A DNA stretch of 64,000 bases from Bufo bufo (GCF_905171765.1 NC_053390.1:210371359-210435358); one strand, 5' to 3'. Counted from the stretch's first letter, positions 43,806 to 55,287 are shown. Made by a program: numbers and translations. Notes: generated by a model from the letters alone, not told the origin.

Positions 43806-45617
43806 TTAACCCCTTAGTGACCACCCATGCGTGTTTTTACGGCGGTCACTAAGGGCTTTAGGCTGGGCTGCCGCGTTTTTACGGCGGCCCAGTCTAAGCG
43901 CTGCACGGCTCCCCCGTGCAGCGGGGAGCGCGGACCTGGCTCTCACATGAGAGCCGGGGCCCTGCTCTAACAGCCGACCGGCAGGAGTGCCGATCCGGGC
44001 TGTTTAACCCCTTACATGCCGGGCGCAATGGCGCCCGCTGCAGGTAAAGTGGCGACAGAGGGAGCGGACTCCCTCTGTCTCCCATCAGCATCCCGAAAAT
44101 GCGATTGCGGGGTGCTGATGTGTTGGGAAGCTTACCTTGCTTCCGATCAGGGCCCTGAGCCTGTCTTCAGTTATCTCCAGCAGGCTGTGCCTCTCTGGCG
44201 CAGCCTGCTGGTCAATGTTTGAATAGCATTGCTATTGAAATGCAATGCATTAGGCCTATTGCACACGACCGTATGACTTTTTCAGTGTTTTGCGGTCCGT
44301 TTTTCACGGATCCGTTGTTCCGTTTTTTGTTTCCGTTGTGTTTCCGTTTCTGTTCCGTTTTTCCGTATGGCATATACAGTAATTACATAGATAAAATTGG
44401 GCTGGGCATAACATTTTCAATAGATGGTTCAGCAAAAAACGGAACGGAAATGGAAGACATACGGATGCATTTCCGTATGTGTTCCGTTTTTTTTGCGGAC
44501 CCATTGACTTGAATGGAGCCACGGAACGTGATTTGCGGGCAATAATAGGACATGTTCTATGTTAAAACGGAACGGAAAAACTGAAATATACGGAAACGGA
44601 ATGCATACGGAGTACATTCCGTTTTTTTTGCGGAACTATTGAAATGAATGGTTCCGTATACGGACCGCAAAAAACGTCCAGTAAACGGGAAAAAAAAACG
44701 GCCGTGTGCAGGAGGCCTTATAGAGATAATGCATTACATTTTAAAAGCAATCAAAATACTGTATATCATAGTCCCCTTGTGGGACTATTAAGTAGTAAAA
44801 AAAAATAGAAAAAAATTACACATTTATTAAATAAAAAAATTCCATAAAATAAAAAAAATATGCTTTTTTTTCCATTGAAAATACGCTTTTCAATAAAAAA
44901 AATTGCAAAAAGAAAATATCCCCCATATGTTTGGTATTGACGCGTCCGTAACGACCGGGACTACATAAATATTACATAAATATGGTGAACGCCGTAAAAA
45001 AAAAAAAAAAAAAGACAGAATTTCGAATTTATTCTTAGTTTCTACCGAAAAAAACTTAATAACAAGCGATCAAAAAGCGGCATTTACTCCAAAATCATAC
45101 CAATGAAAAATACAAGTTGTCTTTCAAAAATCAAGCCCTCACACAATTCCATATAAAAAAAATATAAAAAAGTTATGGGTCTTGTGAAGTGGCAATGCAA
45201 AATCATTTTTTTGGTTAATAAAAGGGGTTTTATTGCAAAAAAAATTTTGTAAAACATAAACAAAATTATAAGTATTTAGTATCACTGTAATTGTACTGAC
45301 CCAGAGAATAAAGATATTATGTTATTTGTACCGAAAAATGAACGCCATAAAATGTATAATGTAAAAACGCAGTGGCAGTATTGCTATTTTTCCCAATCTC
45401 CCTCCCAGAAAGAGTTAATAAAAGTTAATCAGAAAGTTATGTGTACCCCAAAATGGCGCCATTAAAAACTACAACCTGTCCCGTAAAAAACAAGCCCTCA
45501 TAAAGCTATATAGACGAAAAAATAAAAAAGTTATAGCTCTTGGAACGAGACCATGAAGAAAGGAAGAAAAACGCTTGGTCATAAAGGCCCAAACAGGCTT
45601 GGTCACTAAGGGGTTAA
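43806..45617 (+). mobile_element. TTAA-target transposon, family D (1,812 bp)
   Basis: Bounded by TTAACCCCTTAGTGACCAC and GGTCACTAAGGGGTTAA, with TTAA at 43806-43809 and 45614-45617. A CG-rich left part gives way to AT-rich sequence with 350-type units (GGTATTGACGCGTCCGT near 44934). A palindromic MITE is nested at 44253-44717. Non-coding. Confidence 0.87.
44253..44717. mobile_element. Palindromic MITE with TTA duplication, nested in family D
   Basis: Ends GGCCTATTGCACACGACCG and CGGCCGTGTGCAGGAGGCC, with TTA at 44250-44252 and 44718-44720. It lies between AATGCAATGCA and ATAATGCATTACATT, the two sides of an imperfect hairpin of the host element. Confidence 0.85.
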
Positions 45618-46210
45618 TGTTTAAATTTAATACACAATAGGGCAGTGCAATACAAAAAGAAAGTGTGTCAGATAAAAACACAATATGCATACAATAACAA
45701 TGCAGTGAACAGATAAAATAAATGGGCTAAAATACGGAATATTGGCTTACTGAGATGCAGCAGTTAAATTCCGGCTGTGGGGACAGCTGAAGATATGGAT
45801 CCCCAAACGATGTGGATCCCCAAAATGTCTGACCATTACCTGTTCCCAAACACCCATTTATTTATTTTTTTTTAAACAAAGTTTTCTTTATTTTATTCAA
45901 AATAGATTCTCTTACACAACATTTTCACTGCATATTGCAGAGTTTTGAGTAAAGTATACAGTTTACAATTTAAAATATCAGTCATAATGCAAAGACATCA
46001 GGGTATTATAATCTGTATGATATTTTTTGCAGAGAGAAAAGAAAATTATAAGTGAAAAAATAAAACAAGAATATAACATTTAAACAAAAATCCCCTCCCT
46101 CCCTAACCCTCCCACCTCAAGCTCAAGGATGTCTGATCTTTCAACCCCCTTCTCTTACTATATTATCGCTACAATATATTTCAATTATATGATGATGTAA
46201 TATGCAATCC

Positions 46211-46698
46211 CTAGTTGCCTATTAACAATCTCCCTATGCTCCCATTAAGTACCGCATTTGAATACCATTCTGTATATTTGAAAGATGCCATCAGCTCTCC
46301 GACATCTCCCCGTGAAAGGTGTTTTTCGATAAAAGTTTGCCATTTGCGGAAGAAACCCTTTGTCTTTTTTTCTTTTTGGTGTTCCGTGTCTAATTTATCT
46401 ATATACATAAAATGTGACATCTGGGAAATTAGCTCACTAACTTGAGGGATACTTGGTTTAAGCCAATTATTTAAAAGACCACGAAGAGATGTCAAAAGAG
46501 CAACCTCCACTATCAACTTAGGTTTAGAGGCTTCGTCAAATATATGGAAAAGGAGCGTCTCAGGATTGTTAGATAAAGTCTCCCCCCATGTATTCCTGAT
46601 CCAATCAGATACCTCCTTCCAATAGGTTTGGACATGCACACATTCCCAAACACAATGTAGCAAGTCTGCTCGATCTGCATCACATTTCGGACATTTAG
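46211..46698 (-). pseudogene. L1-type ORF2 C-terminus, distal part
   Basis: Reads CPKCDADRADLLHCVWECVH and YWKEVSDWI, the Cys/His-rich C-terminal motif typical of L1-type ORF2. The frame runs to a stop at 46211 and is otherwise intact. It continues the frame at 47157-48049 if the MITE is removed. Confidence 0.9.
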
Positions 46699-47156
46699 TT
46701 AAAGAGGACCTTTCACCTATTCTTACTCTATGAACTAAGTATACAGCCATGTGGAGCGGCGCCCGGGGATCTCACTGCACTTACTATTATCCCTGGGCGC
46801 CGCTCCGTTCTCCTGCTATGCCCTCCGGTATCTCCGTTCCCTAAGTTATGGTAGGCGGAGTCTGCCCTAGCGCTGGCCAATCGCATTGCAGAGCTCACAG
46901 CCTGGGAGAAAATAACCTCACAGGCTGTGAGCTCTGCGCTGCGATTGGCCAGCGCTAGGGCAGACTCCGCCTACCATAACTTAGGGACTGGTATCTCCGC
47001 CTACTATAACTTAGGGAACGGAGATACCGGAGGGCATAGCGGCAGAACGGAGCGGCGCCTGGGGATAATAGTAAGTGCAGTGAGATCCCCGGGCGCCGCT
47101 CCACATGGCTGTATACTTAGTTCATAGGGTAAGAATAGGTGAAAGGTCCTCTTTAA
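46699..47156. mobile_element. TTAA MITE inserted in the LINE ORF2
   Basis: Long inverted arms: AGAGGACCTTTCACCTATTC and its inverse GAATAGGTGAAAGGTCCTCT. TTAA lies at 46699-46702 and 47153-47156. The arms include CCGCCTACCATAACTTAGG-type sequence with a small extra direct repeat on the right. Removing the MITE with one TTAA restores the LINE reading frame. Confidence 0.92.
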
Positions 47157-48049
47157 GTAATCTGTTTTAGGACTTTTTCTTAATATATTGAATGCATAGA
47201 TCGCTGAATGTATAAGGCGGAAATGTGATTCTCTCCATCTCTCACAGGGCACTGCCTTACACACTCTCATCCATCCCATCAACACCTCTTCCACTGGCAA
47301 GGATTTTTTAAGTTTCCTCTCCCATTTCTTAAAAAGACCGGCAACCACCTTTTTGTCTGCAGACTCTCTCATATTGCTATATATGTGGGAAATAGAGTGT
47401 CTACCGTCCCCATGTGTTAATGAAAATGCTAGGGATTGATTTGTACATTCGTTAGAAACATCTAATAGTCTCTGTTTACAGAAATGCATAAGTTGTTGGT
47501 AAGCCAAGAACTGGGATTTTTCAAGGCCATATCTGTCACATATCTCTGGGAATGTTAGATATCTTTTCTCAGACAAATGAAGCACATCTAAGAGTCTGTG
47601 TATTCCTTTGGACTTCCAAATCCTAAACATTTTGTTTTGAGCCCCTAAGGGGAACTCTGGATGTTTCCATAATTCCAGGTATCTAGAAGCCAGGAATGAT
47701 TTCTTGGCTAGCTTACGTACTTCCTTCCATGTTACCATGGTGTCTCTTAATATCAATGAGTGTCTTAGATGAGATGGAAGTGCCCGTCTCCTAGTATGTA
47801 ACAGATTTGACAATGGCCAACCACCAGCCAATTGCTGTTCCAAAGAGGTGTTTGAGTAGTGATGAGATCCGTGCATCCAATCTAAGCAATGTCTGAATAG
47901 ACAAGCTAGATTATACCATCTTATATTTGGGATGTTCAGACCCCCTTGATGTCTAGGCAACATTAGTTTAGATAGGGACACTCTAGGTTTTCTCCCAGAC
48001 CATAAAAAGGATGTGAACATGGATTGTATACCTTTGATGTCAGAGTGCT
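47157..48049 (-). pseudogene. L1-type ORF2 C-terminal region, proximal part
   Basis: An unbroken minus-strand frame of about 300 codons begins at the truncation point. Motifs include FLWSGRKPRVSLSKLMLP, GGLNIPNIRWYNLACLFRH and WRESHFRLIHSAIYAF, which follow the RT domain in L1-type ORF2. RT and endonuclease are absent because the copy is 5'-truncated. Far better preserved than the LINE at 3228-5768. Confidence 0.9.
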
Positions 48050-48063
48050 CAAACACCCATTTT

Positions 48064-48737
48064 TTTCCCCCTCAGTCGAGGGGTGGGCTGTGAGGGAACC
48101 TCCCTCCTTTCAGTCTGGCCTTCTGGGACGTCTAATATTATTCAGGTTTCTGCCCCACCTTCCCAGAAGACTGAGGTGGCAATATGAATCACGGGGATTC
48201 CTCGCCGTATGACAGGGACTGTGGGTACAGGTAAGATCCCATAATCTGAGTCGCTTTGTCCCGGTCATACAGACACCAAATAGGATTGAGTTATGATTTC
48301 CAGAAGGCCAGATCCTGAATACAGAGAAATGCCTCTTGTCCAGTATGGCGCGCATAGACTCTGCCCGAAGCCCATGTCAGGCTGAACACAATTATTAGGG
48401 TTCTGTGGGTGCCATGAGGTCGGAGTTATGGCTTCGGATATTATTTCATTCATCTACTGAATGGCTTAGACCACCCACTGGTCTAGCAGCCAACATGTCT
48501 AGGGTGGCTGGGCATTTTAAGTAACCCCCTCCCAGGTCTTCATTAGGATGTCCAAATGATTTTCAATTAGCAGGCCTGTGCTAAATGGGGACTTCCTCTG
48601 ATAATGTGCAGTTTCTCACCTAGTCTTCAGACGTGCTGGCATCGAGAGGCACCATGTGCATTTGCTTAATAGATCAATTAGCCACTGCTATACATTTAGC
48701 TATTGATAATGTAAGTCTAGGAGAATATGAGATCTGT
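48064..48737. other. Unassigned, possibly unique sequence
   Basis: No repeat boundary or conserved frame recognised. GC content is moderate, unlike the surrounding AT-rich elements. Could be host intergenic or intronic DNA. Confidence 0.3.
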
Positions 48738-48744
48738 CTATATA

Positions 48745-48782
<38 letters not shown>
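48738..48782. repeat. (TA)n microsatellite
   Basis: About 45 bases of nearly pure TA dinucleotides with one C near the left edge. Confidence 0.95.
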
Positions 48783-48783
<1 letters not shown>

Positions 48784-49189
48784 GTCTATTTACCTCAGAT
48801 TTCGTTACAATATTTTTTCCATTACGTAATTCGCTGTATGGGATAAATATATATTTTAGTAGTACAGCCATTTTCTGACACGGTGATGCCCATGATGTTT
48901 ATTTTTATTGTTTATGTATTTATTTTTTTATTATAAGAAAAGGGAGCGATAAAAAATTTTTTTTTATCTTTTTGGAAAACTCTTTTTTTTCCTTTTTTTA
49001 GGCTCGCTAAGAGGCTACAATATTCAGTATTCAGATTTATTTTGCTTAGGACTACAGTAGCTTTATTTCCTGTTATCCTATGGAGGCCTGCCACCTGCAG
49101 GCCTCCATAGGAAATGCAGCTCTGATACGCTGTGTCGCTTAAGAAAGACTTACATTAGAACGAAGGAATGGCTTCTGTGGCACTGGTAT
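48783..49189. other. AT-rich unassigned sequence
   Basis: Runs of A and T. A small perfect inverted repeat, CCTATGGAGGCCTGCC with GGCAGGCCTCCATAGG-type mirror, lies at 49077-49112. No gene. Confidence 0.35.
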
Positions 49190-49775
49190 CATAAGGGTTA
49201 ATGTAACCCTATTTTGTAGTTAATGTGATTCAGTTTTGCTGTGTGTTTTCCCTTTGCTGGATAAAAATGCACCATAAATGCAGGTATGATGTTGCAAAAA
49301 CATGGCTTTTGTGTGTTTCTTTGCTCCAGCAAAAACACATCACAGCCTTGACGTGTGTCAGCACCCTCAGAGCCCCCTTTACGGTAGTGAAGTCCCTTTA
49401 GTGTTAATAAAATAAAAACACTAATACCTAGCTCCGAGGAACGGAGCACATCAAGCTTTTCCCAGCAGCAGGCGGGTGAGATGTGGTGATATCATCGCGC
49501 CTGCTGACCTGAGAAACAGAACCCACAGGATTCTGCCGCCAGATAATAATCCCCGGCCTGTGCACCATCCTTCACAGCTCAGCAGGCGCAATGACTTCAC
49601 TGCATCGCGCCTGCTGCGGGGGAAAGCACTGGGTGGTGAACAGTGGAGAAGAAAGCAGACAGCTACTTGCTTCACCATTGCATTTAACTCTATCTCCTTC
49701 CTCAGGATGCAAATACAGCTGAAATCAGGACATGCCTCATCCCTTCCGGGGCCACAGAACATCTGCTGAAATCCG
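49190..49775 (-). mobile_element. hAT-like or composite repeat, relative of 37521-37972
   Basis: TTTCCCTTTGCTGG, AAATGCAGGTATGATGTTGC and the region after it mirror 37880-37950. The segment from 49400 (TTAATAAAATAAAAACAC, then GCAGCAGG) parallels 12755-12840, next to the VNTR there. The right edge contains ATCCGGGACTGTCCTGA, a pattern seen at some hAT ends. Boundaries uncertain. Confidence 0.4.
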
Positions 49776-50077
49776 GGACTGTCCTGATGGCATCAATGCT
49801 GATGGGGGTCATTTCCAAAAACAATTTTACGCAAGTTTTTTGCAAAAAATAAAATATATAGTCACAAGACCCCCAGTGCAACAATATTTTGCTGCATGAG
49901 TGTTTTTAGTCTGCCCTTTCCACTTAGGAATGCCCAGGGATTGGCAGGGGCCGGGCCAGGACTTTGCCTTCGGCAAACTTACAATCATTTACATGTGAAA
50001 ACAGGCATAAAGGAAGAGTAAAAACTACTCCAGTCAGTTTTTTCTCCGGCAGCGTAGGGGAGAAAACATGGTCTTTG
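49776..50077. other. Unassigned sequence
   Basis: No repeat or gene recognised. Confidence 0.3.
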
Positions 50078-50080
50078 TAA

Positions 50081-50613
50081 GGCTACTTTCACACTTGCGG
50101 CAGTGTGATCCGGCGGGCAGTTCAGTCGTCGGAACTACCCGCCGCTTTAGATGTGACTGAAAGCATTTGTGAGACGGATCCAGATCCGGATCCGTCTCAC
50201 AAATGCATTGCAAGAACGGATCCGTCTCTCCGCTTGTCATGCGGACAGATGGATCCGTCTTGTATTTTTTTTTCACATTTTAACCGGTCTGCGCATGCGC
50301 AGGCCGAAAGGACGGATCCGGCATTCTGAATGCCGGATCCGGCACTAATACATTCCTATGGGGAAAAATGCCGAATCCTGCATTCAGGCAAGTCTTCAGT
50401 TTTTTTCGCCGGAGATAAAACCATAGCATGCTACGGTTTTATCTTTTGCCTGATCAGTCAAAACGACTGAACTGAAGACATCCTGATGCATCCTGAACTG
50501 ATTACTCTCCATTCAGAAGGCATGGGGATATGCCTGATCAGTTCTTTTCCAGTATAGAGCCCCTGTGACGGAACTCTATGCCGGAAAAGAAAAACGCTAG
50601 TGTGAAAGTACCC
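50081..50613. mobile_element. Palindromic MITE with TAA duplication (533 bp)
   Basis: Ends GGCTACTTTCACACTTGCG and CGCTAGTGTGAAAGTACCC. TAA lies at 50078-50080 and 50614-50616. Inner motifs (GACGGATCC, AACTGAAGACATCCTGATGC) are shared with 62481-63228. Confidence 0.85.
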
Positions 50614-50616
50614 TAA

Positions 50617-50981
50617 ATGACCCTCATTGTGTTTATGGGTCCAACTATGGGCACCGATGCATGAGATAAAATTACACGGTGTCGTCACTCATAATAGTTA
50701 CTATCATTGACATTTCCAAATATGTCCCATTTAAGATTCCGCTGTGATGGGACCATGGCACAGCCAGGGAGAAGTAGACGCCCATTGAGAAACCCTGGCA
50801 TCTCCTCCTACCTGTACCGATGCTCAGTATTAACATACTGGGCAGGAAAACAGCAGGGAAGCACAGCGGGGCATGCAAGGGGTATTTGAAAAAAAAAGCA
50901 ACCAGGGTGGCAGCATCAGCGGAAGGTACCCCACAAGAAAGGTAGTTAGTTAAACCAAAAGATTTCCATGAAAGACCTTCT
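50617..50981. other. Unassigned sequence
   Basis: No recognised repeat end or coding motif. The short frames on both strands have no conserved pattern. Confidence 0.3.
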
Positions 50982-51509
50982 TTAAAGGGAGTCTGTCACC
51001 TCCATATGGCCATATACAGTGCTTACATGGCTCTGTAGCACACCTATACAGGATTGTAACGGTACCTTTGTTCTTTTCTTTAGACTTGCACCAGCAGGAA
51101 AAACAAAGTTTAATTCGTATGCAAATGAGCACTCGCAAGTGCCCAGGGGCGGCGTTCAGTGTGTAGGTGCCCAGTCTGCTCTGCCTTCTTTTTACTTTAC
51201 TCCTCCCCAGTCTCTGCCCGCCCTCCAAGTCCGGACCTATCGATGAGGCAAGAGACTTGGAGGGCGGGCAAAGGCAGAGACTGGGGAGGAGTAAAGTGAA
51301 AAGAAGGCAGAGCAGACTGGGCACCTACACACTGAACGCCGCCCCTGGGCACTTGCGAGTGCTCATTTGCATACGAATTAAACTTCGTTTTTCCTGCTGG
51401 TGCAAGTCTAAAGAAAAGAACAAAGGTACCGTTACAATCCTGTATAGGTGTGCTACAGAGCCATGTAAGCACTGTATATGGCCATATGGAGGTGACAGAC
51501 TCCCTTTAA
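50982..51509. mobile_element. Long palindromic TTAA MITE (528 bp)
   Basis: TTAAAGGGAGTCTGTCACC faces GGTGACAGACTCCCTTTAA. Arms of about 245 bases look almost identical (the same peptide fragments appear on both strands), separated by about 25 bases near 51235. TTAA lies at 50982-50985 and 51506-51509. Confidence 0.93.
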
Positions 51510-51545
51510 GTTACACACTAACTTTTATTAGTTGATTTAGATATA

Positions 51546-52486
51546 CAGTACAGACCAAAAGTTTGGACACACCTTCTCATTCAAAGAGTTTTTTCTTTAT
51601 TTTCATGACTATGAAGGCATCAAAACTATGAATTAACACATGTGGAATTATATACATAACAAACAAGTGTGAAACAACTGAAAATATGTCATATTCTAGG
51701 TTCTTCAAAGTAGCCACCTTTTGCTTGGATTACTGCTTTGCACACTCTTGGCATTCTCTTGATGAGCTTCAAGAGGTAGTCCCCTGAAATGGTCTTCCAA
51801 CAGTCTTGAAGGAGTTCCCAGAGATGCTTAGCACTTGTTGGCCCTTTTGCCTTCACTCTGCGGTCCAGCTCACCCCAAACCATCTCGATTGTGTTCAGGT
51901 CCGGTGACTGTGGAGGCCAGGTCATCTGGCGCAGCACCCAATCACTCTCCTTCATGGTCAAATAGCCCTTACTTTCAAAGTTTTCCCAATTTTTCGGCTG
52001 ACTGACTGACCTTCATTTCTTAAAGTAATGATGGCCACTAGTTTTTCTTTACTTAGCTGCTTTTTTCTTGCCATAATACAAATTCTAACAGTCTATTCAG
52101 TAGGACTATCAGCTGTGTATCCACCTGACTTCTCCTCAATGCAACTGATGGTCCCAACCCCATTTATAAGGAAAGAAATCCCACTTATTAAACCTGAGAG
52201 GGCACACCTGTGATGTGAAAACCATTTCAGGGGACTACCTCTTGAAGCTCATCAAGAGAATGCCAAGAGTGCGCAAAGCAGTAATCAAAGCAAAAGGTGG
52301 CTACTTCGAAGAACCTAGAATATGACATATTTTTAGTTGTTTCACACTTGTTTGTTATGTATATAATTCCACATGTGTTAATTCATAGTTTTGATGCCTT
52401 CAGTGTGAATCTACAATTTTCATAGTCATAAAAATAAAGAAAACTCTTTGAATGAGAAGGTGTGTCCAAACTTTTGGTCTGTACTG
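51546..52486 (-). mobile_element. Tc1/mariner internal-deletion derivative (941 bp)
   Basis: Ends CAGTACAGACCAAAAG and its inverse, with TA at 51544-51545 and 52487-52488. Inverted similarity extends over 200 bases and includes the coding sequence for the transposase C-terminus on both sides. Most of the transposase gene has been deleted. Confidence 0.92.
51689..51961 (-). pseudogene. Tc1-type transposase C-terminal fragment
   Basis: 90 codons with WPPQSPDLNTIEMVWGELDR, which holds the third catalytic residue (Glu), through YFEEPRI at the natural stop. The DNA-binding domains and first two catalytic residues are deleted. A second, shorter mirror fragment of the same C-terminus (GDYLLKLIKRMPRV...) lies on the plus strand at about 52229-52325. 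Confidence 0.92.
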
Positions 52487-52930
52487 TAGGTGAATAAGTG
52501 AGTGTATGTACAGCTGAAGGACATACAGGATTCAAAAGAGTACAGTTATTGGAACGCACCCTCCTCCTATTAAAAATCTCTTCTTCAACCACCAGGGTGG
52601 TGGCACATGTCAAAGGAATCGGGCATCCCCTTTGTGAACCCATAGTGTGCAATATCATGATTTCACTGTCAGGGACTGTTGGAGACATGGACTAGTACAT
52701 ATGATGTCATAATTGGTAATGTCAATGACACCGCCTGTCCAGCAGTGACCTCATAAGGAGCTCTAGGAGTGCCGGTCCTATAGATACATTGCATGGCACA
52801 CAAATATAATCGCTGTCATCAGTTGCCCAAAATATTACAACATGACTTTTATTAGTCAATTTAAATATAGCTAAATAAGTGAGTGTATGTACAGAGCTGA
52901 ATTAAATATATGATTCAGGAAAGTACAGCC

Positions 52931-53313
52931 CACATAATAATCATCGGAGCCTATCCACCCTCCCCTATTATAAGCTTTGTTCACAGTATTATTCCATTGT
53001 GGGCAGGTCTGGGTGCCTGAATTTAAACTGAATAGAGGGCTGACAATTCTGGGATAGCTGTTTAGGACACACAAAGAAGCCCCCCCCCCCATGTTTGGCC
53101 AAACTGTCTTCATTGGAGGGTAAGATTGAGAACATACAGTCACTTCTTCATGTATATAATTAAATGAAATAATAAAAGGTTACTATGTAAAATTTTGGGG
53201 CACTGGATAATAGGGATTTTGTTGTAAGGGCATTGTTGCTCGTAGTGGGTAACATCACGGCGATGGTGACATAATGGGTACTGTGATATAAGGCCCCACA
53301 GTTCTGAAGGCTG
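52931..53313. other. Unassigned sequence
   Basis: No recognised element; a C-run at 53083-53091. No conserved frame. Confidence 0.3.
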
Positions 53314-53929
53314 TTTAACGCCTTCAGAACAGTTTTCACCCCAGGACCCAGCCTAATTTTGCAAATCTGACATGTGTCACTTTATGTGGTAATAGCTTTG
53401 GAAGGTTTTTTACTTATCCAAGTTACCCTGATACTGTTTTTTCATGACACATTATACCTTATGTTAGTGGTAAATCTGGGTTGATATGTTTTACCTTTAA
53501 GAAAATAACACATTTACAGAAAATATGAAAAATACGAAATGCAATTTTAAGACAGTGATATTTAAAAACAAAATAGCTAATAATTAACATTCACCATATA
53601 TCTACTTTATGTTGGCATCATTTTGTTTTTTTAGGACGTTAGAAAGCTTAGAATTTTAGAAGCGATTTTTCAACTTTTCAAGAAAAGTTCCAAAACCGAC
53701 TTTTTTTTAAGGACCAATTCAGTTATGAAGTCACTTTGAGGGGCTTACATGAGAGAAATCACCCATAAATGACCCCATTTTAAAAATGATACCCCTCATA
53801 TTATTCAAGACTGGATTTTAAAAACGCTGTTAACCTTTTAGGTATTTCACAGGAGTTAAATTAAAATGGAGGTTACATTTGAAAATTTAATTTTTTTCCC
53901 CAGAATTCCTTTTTTAATCCATTTTATAA
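53314..53929 (+). mobile_element. TTAA-type element fragment, diverged family A
   Basis: Begins near GTTTAACGCCTTCAG and follows the family-A left end: TTTTGCAAATCTGAC, GTGTCACTTTATGTGG, TTTCATGACACATTATACC, and later TTACATGAGAGAAATCACCC. It breaks off where a MITE fragment begins. Confidence 0.65.
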
Positions 53930-54171
53930 GGGAAAATAATTAAAATCTACAGAACACCTAAACCAAACCCGAACTTCAGTGAAGAAGTCCGGGTTCGGGT
54001 CTGGGTACCACATTCAGTATTTTATCACGCGCGTGCAAAACGCATTGCACCCGCGCGATAAAAACTTCAGTCAAAACTGACTGAAATTGCGTACGCACTC
54101 GCACAGGTTTCCCGCAATGCACACGCGATGCATCCGGAGCTAATCCGGGACACGTGTGTGAAAGAGGCCTT
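53930..54171. mobile_element. Half of a palindromic MITE (family of 23784-24738)
   Basis: TTATAAGGGAAAATAAT, ACCCGAACTTC, GAAGAAGTCCGGGTT and GTCTGGGTACCA match 24475-24570. Only the right end survives, closing GTGTGTGAAAGAGGCC then TTA. Confidence 0.75.
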
Positions 54172-54486
54172 AGGATTAGTACACAGTTTAAAAGAAGAAA
54201 AACTGCTACAAGAGGACACAGTTTTAAATTAGAGGGGCAAAGGTTTAAAAGTAATATCAGGAAGTATTACTTTACTGAGAGAGTAGTGGATGCATGGAAT
54301 AGCCTTCCTGCAGAAGTGGTAGCTGCAAATACAGTGAAGGAGTTTAAGCATGCATGGGATAGGCATAAGGCCATCCTTCATATAAGATAGGGCCAGGGGC
54401 TATTCATAGTATTCAGTATATTGGGCAGACTAGATGGGCCAAATGGTTCTTATCTGCCGACACATTCTATGTTTCTATGTTTCTAA
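54172..54486 (+). pseudogene. CR1-type LINE 3' end
   Basis: Encodes the C-terminus of a CR1/L2-type ORF2: GQRFKSNIRKYYFTERVVDA followed by WNSLPAEVV, stopping at 54390. The 3' UTR includes GCAGACTAGATGGGCC and ends in the short repeat ATTCTATGTTTCTATG, a hallmark of CR1-type tails. Severely 5'-truncated, as is usual. Confidence 0.88.
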
Positions 54487-54597
54487 ACCGATGGTTGACG
54501 CAATGGTTCCACACCCACTGTCTGTGATAGTATGCCATTTCAATGCCCAATATGTTGTGCCCAATTTGTGCTACTGTGAAAAGTCAGCTCTCTATTA

Positions 54598-54778
54598 GGG
54601 CTCATGCACACAAAGGTATGCATTCCGTGTCCGCATGTCCATTCCGCAAAAAAATAAAACATGTCCTATTATTGTCCACATTACGGACAAGGATGCGGAA
54701 TGCACATGGCCGGTATCCCTGTTTTGCGGATCCACAGTTTCTGAACAGCAAAACAACAACGGTCGTGTGCATGAGCCC
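54598..54778. mobile_element. Palindromic MITE with TTA duplication, first of three
   Basis: Ends GGGCTCATGCACAC and GTGTGCATGAGCCC. TTA lies at 54595-54597 and 54779-54781. Confidence 0.85.
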
Positions 54779-54781
54779 TTA

Positions 54782-55013
54782 GAGTCCATTTACACGTCCA
54801 TAGTGTATTGCGGACAAGAATAGAACATGTTCTATTTTTTTCGGGAGCCGTGGACCGGAAGATCGGGGCTGCGCTCCGGAAATGCGGATGCGGACAGCAC
54901 ACTGTGTGCTGTCCGCATCTCTTCCAGCCCCATAGAGAATGAATGGGTCCAGATTCGTTCTGCAACGTTGCAGAACGCATCCGGACCCATTCTACGAACG
55001 TGTGAATGGACCC
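54782..55013. mobile_element. Palindromic MITE with TTA duplication, second of three
   Basis: Ends GAGTCCATTTACACGT and ACGTGTGAATGGACCC. TTA lies at 54779-54781 and 55014-55016, shared with its neighbours. Related to 13259-13493. Confidence 0.85.
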
Positions 55014-55016
55014 TTA

Positions 55017-55284
55017 GGCCTCATGCACACGACTGTTCAGTTTTTTGCGGTCCACAAATTGCGGATCCGCAAAACACGGAAGCCGCCCGTGTGCCTTCCG
55101 CAATTTGCGGACGGAACAGGCGGCCCATTGTAGAAATGCCTATTCTTGTCTGAAAAACGGACAAGAATAGGACATATTATATATTTTTTTGCAGGGCCAC
55201 GGAACGGAGCAACGGATGCGGACAGCACACAGAGTGTTGTCTGCATCTTTTGCAGCCCCATTAAACGGTCGTGTGCATGAGGCC
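55017..55284. mobile_element. Palindromic MITE with TTA duplication, third of three
   Basis: Ends GGCCTCATGCACACGAC and GTCGTGTGCATGAGGCC. TTA lies at 55014-55016 and 55285-55287. Same terminal family as 36833-37129. Confidence 0.87.
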
Positions 55285-55287
55285 TTA

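Larger units (their letters stand above)
45860..48049 (-). mobile_element. 5'-truncated L1-type LINE with target duplications
   Basis: Minus-strand copy. The 3' end is the T-rich run at 45860-45880 (a poly-A tail on the minus strand), followed by about 330 bases of 3' UTR. CAAACACCCATTT is repeated at 45847-45859 and 48050-48062, a 13-base target duplication. The body encodes the C-terminal part of ORF2 only. A TTAA MITE (46699-47156) interrupts it. Confidence 0.92.
51514..52930. repeat. Diverged local duplication, first copy split by Tc1
   Basis: ACTTTTATTAGTTGATTTAG (51521) followed, after the Tc1 element, by AATAAGTGAGTGTATGTACAG (52493) corresponds to ACTTTTATTAGTCAATTTAA (52849) followed directly by AATAAGTGAGTGTATGTACAG (52874). 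The second copy shows the site without the element. Confidence 0.75.
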
